Positions 17,437-26,739 of a stretch of 64,000 nt of DNA are shown here, in pieces. The DNA lies in NCBI GenBank assembly GCA_964539395.1, contig CAZIIU010000017.1, positions 4,519 to 68,518 of the forward strand, written 5' to 3'. Under the pieces are notes generated by a model, which saw only the letters and a program-made list of their open reading frames with translations, did not search any database and was not told the DNA's origin. How positions within the stretch are numbered: position 1 is the first letter of the stretch; the number at the start of each line of letters is the position of its first letter. Origin of the DNA: M55B112 sp964539395 (lineage in GTDB: Bacteria > Bacteroidota > Bacteroidia > Bacteroidales > GCA-2748055). The translations under genes were made by a program, and so were the position numbers.

Positions 17437-18359
17437 CTAAAGAGTATTACTCTAACATAATAAATAATCCAAATCATATCTTTGGACTGCCTGCTTTTAA
17501 TGATCTGAACAGAAAAAAGTGTAAAAAAGTATATTATTTATTATTCAGGGATAGCAGATACAGACTTGGACTTATCGGAGGCATAAAAGATGATTTTTTT
17601 TTATCGCCTTTTTCTGCACCTTTTAATGGCTTTTCTTATCTGAGTTCTGATATTAAGTTAAGACATATCGAAGATGCTATTATTGCATTGGAAGATTGGG
17701 CTTTTAAAAATAAATTGAAAAAAATTAGACTAATACTACCTCCCGCGATCTATAGTCCGGATTTCCTGACCAAGCAAATTAATTGTTTCTGGCGTCACGA
17801 TTATCTCATAAAGAATATCGATTTGAACTATTCTTTTAACCTATCATTTCTTGATAGTAACTATCCTGATAATATATGGCGAAATGCGAGAAAAAATTTA
17901 AATACATCCTTTAAATCCGGATTCATATTTGAAAAATGTGAAACCCGTGAAGAGCAGAAAAAAGTCTACGATATAATATATGAGAACAGGAAATTGCGCG
18001 GATTTCCACTTCGAATGTGTTGGGAACAGGTTCAATCAACTATCGAAATCATACACGCTGACTTTTTCATTTTGAAATCTATTAAAAATGAATTAATCGC
18101 ATCGGCAATAGTTTTTTATGTTGTTGATAATATCGTCCAGGTAATATACTGGGGAGATCTTCCAGAATTTTCTTCCATGAGGCCAATGAATTTTCTTTCA
18201 TATAAATTATTTGAATATTATAAAAATATGGGAATAAGCATTGTTGATCTGGGGCCATCAACTGAAAATTCAGTCCCCAATTATGGCCTTGCAGAATTCA
18301 AAGAAAGTATTGGATGCTCAGTAGAGCCTAAATATACAATTGAGAAGATTTTTTCATGA
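17418..18359 (+). CDS. FemAB/GNAT-like acyl- or aminoacyltransferase
   Basis: About 313 residues; I choose GTG 17418 (MEIQEVTKEYY) because an upstream in-frame ATG would read through the fdtA coding sequence in another frame. The protein has the double-GNAT look of FemAB relatives: an N-terminal half ending FNLSF, the segment IWRNARKNLNTSFKSGF typical of Fem-type proteins, then FILKSIKNELIASAIVFY and a closing DLGPSTENSVPNYGLAEFKESIGC. Such proteins transfer acyl or aminoacyl groups to amino sugars or peptides. Its stop overlaps the ATG of the DegT-like gene (ATGA), so the two are co-translated and likely act together. Confidence 0.7.
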   Translation: MEIQEVTKEYYSNIINNPNHIFGLPAFNDLNRKKCKKVYYLLFRDSRYRLGLIGGIKDDFFLSPFSAPFNGFSYLSSDIKLRHIEDAIIALEDWAFKNKLKKIRLILPPAIYSPDFLTKQINCFWRHDYLIKNIDLNYSFNLSFLDSNYPDNIWRNARKNLNTSFKSGFIFEKCETREEQKKVYDIIYENRKLRGFPLRMCWEQVQSTIEIIHADFFILKSIKNELIASAIVFYVVDNIVQVIYWGDLPEFSSMRPMNFLSYKLFEYYKNMGISIVDLGPSTENSVPNYGLAEFKESIGCSVEPKYTIEKIFS

Positions 18360-19279
18360 TGTTTGTTATTCCACCGGATCCATATTTGACGCCATCATTT
18401 CGGATAAGTCCATTCAGAACCTCAGATATTGCATTTAATAATAATCTGGATGAGAGTACATTAATAACAGATTATTTAGATGAAAGATTCGGAAAGAGAA
18501 AATATGCATTAACTAAAAATGGAAGACAGTCAATCCACATCGCGCTATCAAATTATAACCTTCAAAGAGACGATGTGGTCACAATACTTACGACTACCGG
18601 GAATCAGTATATTAGTAGTTGTGTTACAAATGAAATAGAAGAATTTTGTAAATGGTCAAGGAAAATTGAAACATCCACAAAAGTCCTGTTTGTTAATCAT
18701 GAGTTCGGTTTTCCTTATCCAGGATTAAATACCTTGAAGGAGCATGGGTTACCTGTTATTGAAGATTGCGCGCATTCATTCTTTTCAAAAGATAATGACA
18801 ATTCTGTTGGTAAAACCGGAGACTACGTTATTTTCAGTTTTCCTAAAATGTTCCCGATCCAGATAGGTGGTTTAATAGTAGCAAACAGGGATAATCCATT
18901 ACGAAGCCCCTCTTTACCTGTTGTGGAAGATCAATATATTAGAAAAGTAGTTTCGCATCACCTTCAACGTAAAGAGGATATTATACATTCCCGATTGAGG
19001 AATTATAGGATGTTGACCAATCTTTTTGAATCACTTGATGTATATCCAAGATTCAAATTAAAACCAGGATTAGTTCCCGGGGTGTTCATGTTTACAACTT
19101 CCAGTCATCAAATTGATCTGCAGGAATTAAAGAAATATTGCTATTCAAATGGCATACAAAGCAGTGTTTTTTATGGAGAAGAGGCATTTTATATTCCTGT
19201 TCATCAAGTGCTTAAAGCTGATGAACTTATGTACTTTTTTGAAGTTATAAAAGATTTCTTAACACACTACTCAAAATGA
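18356..19279 (+). CDS. Short DegT/DnrJ/EryC1-like PLP enzyme
   Basis: 307 residues, about 70 shorter than standard sugar aminotransferases. A recognisable core includes ALTKNGRQSIHIALS (phosphate-binding region), VIEDCAHSFFS (ring-N Asp) and FSFPKMFPIQIGGLIVAN with K164 as the likely PLP lysine. The region between the first helix and the VIEDCA segment is compressed. It is coupled by a 4-base overlap to the FemAB-like gene. It may form an amino sugar that the FemAB-like protein then acylates; this pairing is inference. It lies between the fdtA and fdtB remnants. Confidence 0.72.
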   Translation: MMFVIPPDPYLTPSFRISPFRTSDIAFNNNLDESTLITDYLDERFGKRKYALTKNGRQSIHIALSNYNLQRDDVVTILTTTGNQYISSCVTNEIEEFCKWSRKIETSTKVLFVNHEFGFPYPGLNTLKEHGLPVIEDCAHSFFSKDNDNSVGKTGDYVIFSFPKMFPIQIGGLIVANRDNPLRSPSLPVVEDQYIRKVVSHHLQRKEDIIHSRLRNYRMLTNLFESLDVYPRFKLKPGLVPGVFMFTTSSHQIDLQELKKYCYSNGIQSSVFYGEEAFYIPVHQVLKADELMYFFEVIKDFLTHYSK

Positions 19280-19337
19280 AATACAGGAAAATAATGTGGA
19301 CATTCACTAAAGAGGGATGATTTAAATTATCTGGTCA

Positions 19338-19628
19338 ATGATAGAATTTCTGGATTTACAAAAAATTACACAGGCGTTTCAGCCTGAATTAAATATGGCT
19401 ATAGCTCGTGTAGTAAATCGCGGCTGGTATCTTTTAGGAGAAGAACTGAATGAGTTTGAACGTGCTTTTGCCTCCTATATCGGTGTAAAATATTGTATAG
19501 GAGTTGGAAATGGACTTGAATTACCAATAACTGAAAAGATTCATAATGAAATCTTAAGCTTTCCTATTAGCCCGTTTCTTACATTAGACCAAGCTCAAAA
19601 GATTACTGATCTGGTAAATGAATTTTAA
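19338..19628 (+). pseudogene. fdtB aminotransferase with large in-frame internal deletion
   Basis: The 96-residue frame joins the first ~61 residues of an FdtB-type aminotransferase (IEFLDLQKITQAFQPELN, RGWYLLGEELNEFE, CIGVGNGLE) directly to the last ~35 (LPITEKIHNEILSFPISP). The intact homologue at 30168-31340 is 390 residues, so about 295 residues, including the PLP lysine and active site, are missing while the frame is kept. It cannot be a working aminotransferase. The join is between GLE and LPITE at ~19518-19522. Together with the fdtA remnant at 17161 it marks a decayed copy of the fdt cassette. Confidence 0.88.
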
Positions 19629-19667
19629 AAATATTAGGTTATCAATGCGTATTGAAATCTTCTTAAA

Positions 19668-20528
19668 ATGAAAGATAAAAAATCAAACTATACCATAAAT
19701 ATTCAACCGAGAGGTAAATTCCTAAATCTTAATTTTGATGAATTATGGAAATATAGAGATTTATTATATATGTATGTTAAAAGAGATATTATAACCTTTT
19801 ACAAACAAACAGTTCTGGGTCCGATCTGGTTCTTTATCCAACCTATATTTATGACGGTAATTTACATGTTTGTGTTTGGTGGATTAGCAGGAATATCAAC
19901 AGACGGAATACCACAGCCTCTTTTTTACTTGTCCGGTATTACTTTGTGGCAATATTTCTCTGAATCACTTACCAAAACTTCTGATACTTTTTTTACGAAT
20001 CAAGCCATCTTTGGAAAGGTGTATTTTCCAAGACTAATTGCTCCGTTAGCAATTACTATCAGTGGATTGCTTAAAATGTTTATTCAATTTGGATTATTTG
20101 CCATTGTGTATATATATTTCCTTACCAAAGGAACTAATGTTTCGCCTAATCTCCATGCTCTGCTTTTTCCATTATTAGTATTAATGCTGGCTGGTCTTGC
20201 CCTTGGATTTGGTACAATTATCACTTCATTGACAACTAAATATCGTGATTTGAAATTCCTGATAACATTTGGTGTTCAACTTTGGATGTACGCCACACCT
20301 GTCATTTATCCATTATCGGTGATGAAAGGGAGCTATGAAAAATATATGTGGATAATTCAGGCCAATCCTTTAACAGCCATTATGGAAACATTCAAATATG
20401 GATTTTTAGGTGAAGGGACATTTTCATGGTGGGCACTTGCATACAGTTTTCTGTTTACGGTGATAGTATTGGTAGGGGGAATGATTATTTTTAATCGTGT
20501 AGAAAGAACTTTTATGGATATCATCTAA
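19668..20528 (+). CDS. wzm: ABC-2 polysaccharide export permease (Wzm)
   Basis: 286 residues with about six hydrophobic segments and the family opening LWKYRDLLYMYVKRDIITFY, followed by YKQTVLGPIWFFIQP, a signature of O-antigen/teichoic acid ABC permeases. LTTKYRDLKFLITFGVQLWM and the C-terminal FNRVERTFMDII, which contacts the ATPase, are typical. It exports a completed lipid-linked glycan across the inner membrane. The ATPase Wzt follows after 13 bases. Its presence with a separate Wzx/Wzy-like set implies two export routes in the locus. Confidence 0.9.
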   Translation: MKDKKSNYTINIQPRGKFLNLNFDELWKYRDLLYMYVKRDIITFYKQTVLGPIWFFIQPIFMTVIYMFVFGGLAGISTDGIPQPLFYLSGITLWQYFSESLTKTSDTFFTNQAIFGKVYFPRLIAPLAITISGLLKMFIQFGLFAIVYIYFLTKGTNVSPNLHALLFPLLVLMLAGLALGFGTIITSLTTKYRDLKFLITFGVQLWMYATPVIYPLSVMKGSYEKYMWIIQANPLTAIMETFKYGFLGEGTFSWWALAYSFLFTVIVLVGGMIIFNRVERTFMDII

Positions 20529-20541
20529 ATCTACTAACTCA

Positions 20542-21888
20542 ATGAAAGAGAAGTCAATTATTTTTGAAAACATATCAAAACAGTATCAACTCGGTAGAAT
20601 TGGCACCGGCACACTGAGTCATGATCTGAAAAGATGGTGGATCCTAAATGTGCAGCGGAAGGAAGATCCATACTTGAAAATTGGAGAAAAAAACGATCGA
20701 TCGGAAAATGCTAAAGGAAGCAGGGTTTGGGCACTTAAAAATGTAAACCTCGAAATTGAGACAGGAGAGGTACTGGGTATTATCGGTAAAAATGGTGCAG
20801 GAAAGTCAACCTTGCTCAAGATTCTGTCCAGGGTCACTGCTCCTACTACTGGCAGTATCACAGCCTTCGGAAGAATAGCCTCATTGTTGGAAGTTGGTAC
20901 AGGTTTTCATCCTGAAATGACAGGCAGGGAGAATATCTATATGAATGGCACAATAATGGGTATGACCAAATCTGAGATCAATAAAAAATTTGATGAAATA
21001 GTTGATTTTGCCGGGGTGGCAAAATACATAGATACTCCTGTGAAAAGGTACAGTAGCGGTATGACAGTTCGGCTTGGATTTGCAATTGCGGCTCATTTGG
21101 AGCCGGAAATCCTGGTCGTGGATGAGGTCCTGGCCGTTGGGGATGCAGAATTTCAGAAGAAGGCAATCGGTAAAATGAAGGATGTCTCAAAGGGAGAAGG
21201 AAGGACTGTTTTGTTTGTAAGTCATAACATGGGTTCAATAAATGCGTTGTGTACAAAAGCTATGCTGCTTGACAATGGAGAAGTTACAGCAATTGGTGAA
21301 ACTCCCAAAATAACGTCTCTTTATTTCAATAGTACTGGTGGTGCTTCCGGAGAATTCAAAATTGGAAGGGCAGCTCCTGATGAGGAAGTTGTGATTGATA
21401 AGGCTCGACTGCTGAATGATAATAATGAAACGACAAATACTTTCGGTTTTGGAGAGACTATGACGGTTGAGTTGTTGTTAAATACACACGAAGAGATTAT
21501 TAGCCCGTATATCTGGATATTGATACAGAATTCCAAGGGGCCGGTATCAGCAGCAACCGGGATGCTGGATGGATACAGAACTGAGAAGCTTACTAAGGGT
21601 CAAAATATAGTAAGATGTACATTTTTTAGTTTACCGCTCTTACATGATATATATACACTTCGTGTAGGAATTAGATCAAATGACGGAACCAGGTTGATTA
21701 CTAAGTCAAAAGATGTAGGAGAATTCAACATTGTCGGAGAATTAGGTAATTTAGGATTGAATGGGGATTTGGCAGATATTCTTGCACACGATTTGTATCC
21801 TCCCTTAATACCATATCAGTGGGAATTTAACGATGGTAAAACATATACATTTGATATAAATAATTATGTCAAACGAAAAAGAATTTGA
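20542..21888 (+). CDS. wzt: ABC transporter ATPase with C-terminal glycan-binding domain (Wzt)
   Basis: 448 residues. The nucleotide-binding domain spans ~1-265: Walker A GIIGKNGAGKSTLLK, ABC signature RYSSGMTVRLG, Walker B ILVVDEVLAVGD and switch His in VLFVSHNMG. Residues ~275-430 form an Ig-like beta-sandwich of the Wzt_C type, which in other systems recognises the modified non-reducing end of the polymer and gates export. A specific chain-terminating group would therefore be expected; candidates are the methyl- or acyl-transfer genes nearby, but this is inference. It forms an operon with wzm. Confidence 0.92.
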   Translation: MKEKSIIFENISKQYQLGRIGTGTLSHDLKRWWILNVQRKEDPYLKIGEKNDRSENAKGSRVWALKNVNLEIETGEVLGIIGKNGAGKSTLLKILSRVTAPTTGSITAFGRIASLLEVGTGFHPEMTGRENIYMNGTIMGMTKSEINKKFDEIVDFAGVAKYIDTPVKRYSSGMTVRLGFAIAAHLEPEILVVDEVLAVGDAEFQKKAIGKMKDVSKGEGRTVLFVSHNMGSINALCTKAMLLDNGEVTAIGETPKITSLYFNSTGGASGEFKIGRAAPDEEVVIDKARLLNDNNETTNTFGFGETMTVELLLNTHEEIISPYIWILIQNSKGPVSAATGMLDGYRTEKLTKGQNIVRCTFFSLPLLHDIYTLRVGIRSNDGTRLITKSKDVGEFNIVGELGNLGLNGDLADILAHDLYPPLIPYQWEFNDGKTYTFDINNYVKRKRI

Positions 21889-21930
21889 AGTATTATAAAC
21901 TAAGTTTAAATAGAAAACAAAATTATTATT

Positions 21931-23391
21931 ATGAAGACTCTTTTCTTTAACAGTGAGATGATTTGGACAACACATCTCGGGACCACCCTTGAATTAATGG
22001 AGAAGCATCTTGAGAAGAATGATGAAGTAGTAACTTTTGTATGTAATAGCTTTCTTCACCATTGTGATCAAAATCTATCCGGAGATTCAAATGTGTGTAG
22101 AAAATGCATTTATAAAAGGAAACGCGGCTTTTCTTTACTCTCCGGTAGAATAAGAACCGTCAATATTGAATTTGAAAAAAGGGATTATGAATATATCAAC
22201 AATGAAACAACCCTTGACCAGTTGAAGCAAGTATATCATAAAGGCTTTGATGTAGGGATGGCGGTTGTTTCGTCTTTGGTATCAAGAAAGCGAGATGCAA
22301 ATATATCTGTGAAAGAATATTATACTTTGTTCAATTATATGATTAATACAGCATCAGGTTTATATGATTTTTTTAAACAAAAATTATTCGAAGAAGAACC
22401 TGATATTGTGTATATTTTCAATGGAAGGTTTGACTATGACAGGGCATTGCTAAGAGCATGTGAAGATTTAGGAATACATTATTTCATTTATGATGGCGCC
22501 GGTTCGATTTATAAATATGTTTTAGTTGAAAACACAACGCTTCACAGCATAAGCGGATTGCAAAATAGAATAAATAAGAGCTGGGATGAAAGCAATTTGC
22601 CACATGAACAAAAAATAAAAATAGGAGAGAAATTTTATCATCAACAAAGATTTGGAGCAAAGGAAGCTGAATTCTATTTTGTTAAGGATCAGGAGCAAAA
22701 TCTCCTTCCTTCAAATTGGAATACGGAAAAAACCAATTTAACATTTTTTTTGTCATCTGAAGATGAATTTGTTGCAATTGGAGATGAATGGAATATGAAA
22801 GTCTATAATAATCAACTTGATGGATTGAGCAAAATATTAAATCATTTTGAGAATATTAATCATGATTTTGAATTTTATATAAGAATACATCCCAATACTT
22901 TGGGAACCAGTCCAATTTTTGTTGATTCAGTTACTAAATTGCAACGTAAATGGGTTCATGTAATTCAACCCGAGTCAAAAATTAGTTCTTACGCCTTATT
23001 ATTAAATAGTGATAAAGCAATTGTCTTTGGATCAACTATGGGAATTGAGGCGAGTTTTTGGAAGGTCCCATCAATAACCTTAGGAATAGCAATATACAAG
23101 GGTTTAGGGGTAGCTCATGAGCCACAGTCGCATCAGGAAGCAATTGAAATGATATTAAATAAAAGCCTGGAATATATTTCAAGTATAAATATATCAAAAT
23201 ACGGTTTTCATTTTATTGAAGAAGGAATACCTTACAAATATTATCAGCCTGTTAGTAACGGTGTAGGATCCTTTAAAGGGCTTGATTTACATCAATATAA
23301 CTTAACAAGATTTCAAAGGTTTCGCAAAATTATAAGACCATATACTCCAACTCCATTAATCAAAGCTTATAGAAAAATTGCTTCAACGTAG
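21931..23391 (+). CDS. GT-B-like glycosyltransferase / capsule-synthesis-type protein
   Basis: 486 residues, no signal peptide. The C-terminal half has FYIRIHPNTLGTSPIF, then KISSYALLLNSDKAIVFGS followed by TMGIEASFWKVPSI, a pattern seen in GT-B capsular polysaccharide synthesis proteins. The N-terminal half begins with a Rossmann-like strand (TLFFNSEMIWTTHLGTTLE) and has four Cys (CDQNLSGDSNVCRKC region plus an earlier Cys) that could bind metal. It follows wzt, so it likely builds or modifies the glycan exported by that pair. The exact family is uncertain. Confidence 0.65.
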   Translation: MKTLFFNSEMIWTTHLGTTLELMEKHLEKNDEVVTFVCNSFLHHCDQNLSGDSNVCRKCIYKRKRGFSLLSGRIRTVNIEFEKRDYEYINNETTLDQLKQVYHKGFDVGMAVVSSLVSRKRDANISVKEYYTLFNYMINTASGLYDFFKQKLFEEEPDIVYIFNGRFDYDRALLRACEDLGIHYFIYDGAGSIYKYVLVENTTLHSISGLQNRINKSWDESNLPHEQKIKIGEKFYHQQRFGAKEAEFYFVKDQEQNLLPSNWNTEKTNLTFFLSSEDEFVAIGDEWNMKVYNNQLDGLSKILNHFENINHDFEFYIRIHPNTLGTSPIFVDSVTKLQRKWVHVIQPESKISSYALLLNSDKAIVFGSTMGIEASFWKVPSITLGIAIYKGLGVAHEPQSHQEAIEMILNKSLEYISSINISKYGFHFIEEGIPYKYYQPVSNGVGSFKGLDLHQYNLTRFQRFRKIIRPYTPTPLIKAYRKIAST

Positions 23392-23530
23392 ATTGAGATA
23401 TTTTTGTAAAAGGAAATAAATGATCTCTATTTAATACATTGATAATGTGTGATTAAAAGATGTTGATGCAAAAAAATTAATTTATCTTAATGAATTTTAA
23501 CTAATGAATATCTTGTTTCTATCGATATTA

Positions 23531-24700
23531 TTAATATGAATCTTCTAAGATATTTAACACATCAATTTCATTCAGGCTTTTTAATTTTCCAATTTTACCA
23601 TTAACACTAGCATATTTTGCAATTGCAGGCAGATCATTTTGATTTATAGCAAGATCTCTTAGCCTTGTAGGAGCACCTATTTCTTTAAAAAATATTTTTA
23701 ATTCATTAATGCCTTTAATGGCTATTTCTTTTTTGTTACTGCAATTTAAGTTAAAAATATTTTTTGAGAATTTGAAGAATTTCTCTACATCATATTTATA
23801 AACATATCTCATCCAGTTTGGAAATATTGCAGATAAACCTTCGGCATGATAAATAGCCGGATACAATCCACTTATAGCATGTTCTATAGTGTGTGAAGCA
23901 AAATCTCCTCCATATCTTCCTGTCGCATTTAATCCATTTAATGCAAGTGTTGAGCACCAAGCTATTTGCGCCCTGGACTCATAATGATCAGGGTATTTCA
24001 GTATATTTTTTCCATGATCCAATAAGGTTAAAATCAATCCTTCTGAAATCCTGTCCTGAATATCCACATTCTTCACTCCATTAAAGTAGTATTCCAACAC
24101 GTGGGTTATTGAATCAACAATTCCATTAACAATCATTCTTCTTGGTAGGGAGTATTGAAAAGAAGGATCTATAATACTAACTTTTGGATAGGTCAGATTA
24201 CCAGCTGAAAAAGCTAGTTTTCTCGATTCTTGATTATTTGAAATGATTGCAATTGAGTTCATTTCCGATCCTGAAGCAGAAAGTGTCAAAACAACGAATA
24301 TTGGCAATGCATCTGAAACGAGAGATGAGTTTAGAACTAGATCCCAGGGATCGCCACTATAAAAATAACCAGCTGCAATTAATTTTACAGAATCAATGAC
24401 ACTGCCTCCACCGATGGCCAGAATAGCATCCACCCTGTTTTCTTTTGCTAAATGAATTGCTTTTCTAATGATCCCAACATCGGGATTTGTTCTAATTCCA
24501 GTGAAAAGAACATACTCTATAGATTTTTTTATTAAACTCCTTAATGCAATATCCGTGTAACCATAGTTTGATGATGAGCTTCGACCAGTTACAATTAATA
24601 CTTTTTTTCTTTTATATACCTCAATTTCATCACCTAAGTTTTCTGTCATGTCCTTACCAAACAGAATTTTGGTTGGATTTTGGAAATAAAAATTATTCAT
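23531..24700 (-). CDS. Iron-containing (group III) alcohol dehydrogenase
   Basis: 389 residues. NFYFQNPTKILFGKDM at the N-terminus is typical of YqhD/BdhA-type enzymes, AILAIGGGSVIDSVK binds NAD(P), and the metal ligands are visible in GIVDSITHVLEYYF (Asp, His) and DFASHTIEHAISGLYPAIYHAEG (His, His; given in part). It oxidises alcohols or reduces aldehydes. It heads no obvious pathway here; it is the last gene of a minus-strand block (Wzx, GT2, GT11, this gene) that converges on the wzm-wzt operon. It may reduce an aldehyde such as a glycero- or butanal-type substituent precursor, which is speculative. Confidence 0.9.
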   Translation of the reverse strand: MNNFYFQNPTKILFGKDMTENLGDEIEVYKRKKVLIVTGRSSSSNYGYTDIALRSLIKKSIEYVLFTGIRTNPDVGIIRKAIHLAKENRVDAILAIGGGSVIDSVKLIAAGYFYSGDPWDLVLNSSLVSDALPIFVVLTLSASGSEMNSIAIISNNQESRKLAFSAGNLTYPKVSIIDPSFQYSLPRRMIVNGIVDSITHVLEYYFNGVKNVDIQDRISEGLILTLLDHGKNILKYPDHYESRAQIAWCSTLALNGLNATGRYGGDFASHTIEHAISGLYPAIYHAEGLSAIFPNWMRYVYKYDVEKFFKFSKNIFNLNCSNKKEIAIKGINELKIFFKEIGAPTRLRDLAINQNDLPAIAKYASVNGKIGKLKSLNEIDVLNILEDSY

Positions 24701-24786
24701 TTTTAAATAATTAATAATGAATGAGGGCGCGGCCTTAACTTAAGCCGAAAAATTGTGTAAAATTTTGTAACACTTTTTATGTAAAT

Positions 24787-25668
24787 CTATATAGAAATCC
24801 ATGAATTTGGAATTCTTGAGTCAATTATTTTTTCGTTATTATCCTTGACATACCATTTTTTTGGCGATATCACAATCTTTTCAGTGTTATTATTTAACCA
24901 GGCAGCCCACCAACTGTAACTACTGTTGGCAATTATATTATGTTTGCATAAACTCATTAACTTCATGTCAACGTAATTAGCAACAATATCTTTGTGGTCT
25001 ACGATGACAAGATTTTTGATATTTGAAAAGTTAGCCTGTACGTATTGTGGATCATCGGAAAAAATAAAAAATCTGGCCTCTTTTACTTTTTTATTACAAT
25101 AATTTATCGCCTTTTGGTAATAATCATTCGAGAGTGTCGTATATATTGACTTTGCAAATTGATTCTTTACATAATCACCACGTCTAATATGAATACTTAT
25201 TGAATTAGATTCGGCTATAGATTTTGAAATTGTATTAATATATTCATTTTCATCTATAGAGGGAAACTCGAAATCCTTTTTAAGCACATCTTTTATATCA
25301 AGGAAGTATTTTTCACTTTGCCAATAACCAATTAAATATAACGAAGACCCTGCAGACAAAACTCTAGCGTTGAATTCACGTCCTTGCTCTGATAATATCT
25401 TAGGATAAAGCATCTTTTTTAAAATTCTACTATATAAATCAGTCTTATAATATCTTTCAAGCATTTTTAAATCAGATATTTGGACTGATATATTGTTGAA
25501 AATTTTAAGCTCATAATCTCTAAATGTAAAATTATCTCTTTGAGTACGGTCCTCTATAAATTTTGTATCAATTATTAATTTTGTATTATGCAACAAAGAG
25601 AGCCTTCTGCCACATGCATATTGAAACATTTGATTTCCCAACCCCCCCATAAGACGAATTATAATCAT
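24787..25668 (-). CDS. GT11 alpha-1,2-fucosyltransferase-like glycosyltransferase
   Basis: 293 residues, the usual GT11 length. The N-terminal IIIRLMGGLGNQMFQYACGR and the donor-binding SIHIRRGDYV (HxRRxDYV motif) are diagnostic, and the C-terminal IIANSSYSWWAAWLN is the third conserved motif. It would transfer fucose or a related 6-deoxyhexose from a GDP-sugar in alpha-1,2 linkage. No gmd/fcl genes for GDP-fucose are in the window, so the donor must come from elsewhere. It is transcribed with the upstream GT2 and Wzx genes. Confidence 0.9.
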   Translation of the reverse strand: MIIIRLMGGLGNQMFQYACGRRLSLLHNTKLIIDTKFIEDRTQRDNFTFRDYELKIFNNISVQISDLKMLERYYKTDLYSRILKKMLYPKILSEQGREFNARVLSAGSSLYLIGYWQSEKYFLDIKDVLKKDFEFPSIDENEYINTISKSIAESNSISIHIRRGDYVKNQFAKSIYTTLSNDYYQKAINYCNKKVKEARFFIFSDDPQYVQANFSNIKNLVIVDHKDIVANYVDMKLMSLCKHNIIANSSYSWWAAWLNNNTEKIVISPKKWYVKDNNEKIIDSRIPNSWISI

Positions 25669-25726
25669 ATTTTAATCTGTATTAAATATTGGTTCAAAAG
25701 TTCTCGACTTTATGGAAAATTTATAT

Positions 25727-26731
25727 TTAGACTGGTTTTTCAACAATAACGTTATTTAGAGCCTTTTGCAATGCCCGATCAAGAATATATCTTGAAGGAT
25801 TAAAGCGCGATGTAAATTTAAATAACCATATACAAAATCTAGTATTCCTGTTTAAACCAAGCAAATCGAATAATCTTTTTCGAAAATGCTCAAGATTATT
25901 AGATGCCCGTTCAAGAATCGGGATTTCGGGATATAAATAATCTTTATAAAATGGTCTGGCCTTGATATAAAAATCCGTATAAATTTTGTTTATAGGATCA
26001 TGTAAAACAGAGGTGTTATGGCGGCGGTAATATACAGCTAATTTATTACTTCCATATATTTTGAATCCTGCTTTTGATAATTTCAGTAGTATAGGCCAAT
26101 CTTCTATCCATCTGTACTTCTCATCAAATCCACCGACCTGTATAATTGCTGATCTTCTGAGCGCCATACCTGAGCTCCAAACATAATCTCTTCTTAATAA
26201 AATATTATATTGTTGCTCACTGGTAATTCTTGAGTAAAAAAATACATAATTTTCGGGTAGTATACGAATGCCAAATTTGTCTTCTTTAAGTTCTTGCTCA
26301 AAAAATTGTATTGAGAAAGATAGAATGGAACAGTCTGGATTAAATGTTACATAATCAACTATATTTTTTACACAATCTTTATGTAAAACATCATCACCAG
26401 CAACAAACTTTAGCCATCTTCCATGTGCATTATTAAGACCGCGATTGCAGTTTGCTGGAATGCCTGTATTTACTGAGCTGCGAATAATCTTACACCTTAC
26501 AAATATTGATTGGTTTGCATTAATCCATTTTGTACAAATCTCTAAAGTCTTATCCTGAGAATTATCATCAGTTATTATTAATTCTATTTTTTCGTATGTT
26601 TGATTCTTTATGCTTTCTAATGTTTCCAATATATATTTAGCCGAATTATATGTAACAACAACAACTGAAACGAGAAAGTTATCATTATATTCTGTTATTT
26701 GTTCATCTGATTTGATAATTGGCTTTACCAT
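25727..26731 (-). CDS. Family 2 glycosyltransferase
   Basis: 334 residues. The GT-A core starts FLVSVVVVTYNSAKYILETL, with IELIITDDNSQDKT as the nucleotide-binding Asp region and KFVAGDDVLHKD as the DxD-like motif. RWIEDWPILLKLSKAG supplies the ED acceptor-side motif of GT2. The C-terminal ~80 residues are basic. It lies 8 bases after the wzx stop, so it is in the flippase operon. The sugar transferred cannot be told from sequence. Confidence 0.87.
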   Translation of the reverse strand: MVKPIIKSDEQITEYNDNFLVSVVVVTYNSAKYILETLESIKNQTYEKIELIITDDNSQDKTLEICTKWINANQSIFVRCKIIRSSVNTGIPANCNRGLNNAHGRWLKFVAGDDVLHKDCVKNIVDYVTFNPDCSILSFSIQFFEQELKEDKFGIRILPENYVFFYSRITSEQQYNILLRRDYVWSSGMALRRSAIIQVGGFDEKYRWIEDWPILLKLSKAGFKIYGSNKLAVYYRRHNTSVLHDPINKIYTDFYIKARPFYKDYLYPEIPILERASNNLEHFRKRLFDLLGLNRNTRFCIWLFKFTSRFNPSRYILDRALQKALNNVIVEKPV

Positions 26732-26739
26732 GTCAATTT

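Noticed and set aside
24720..24760. GC-rich patch near CGCGGCCTTAACTTAAGCCG as a terminator hairpin.
   Set aside because: The arms leave essentially no loop and pairing is poor when aligned.
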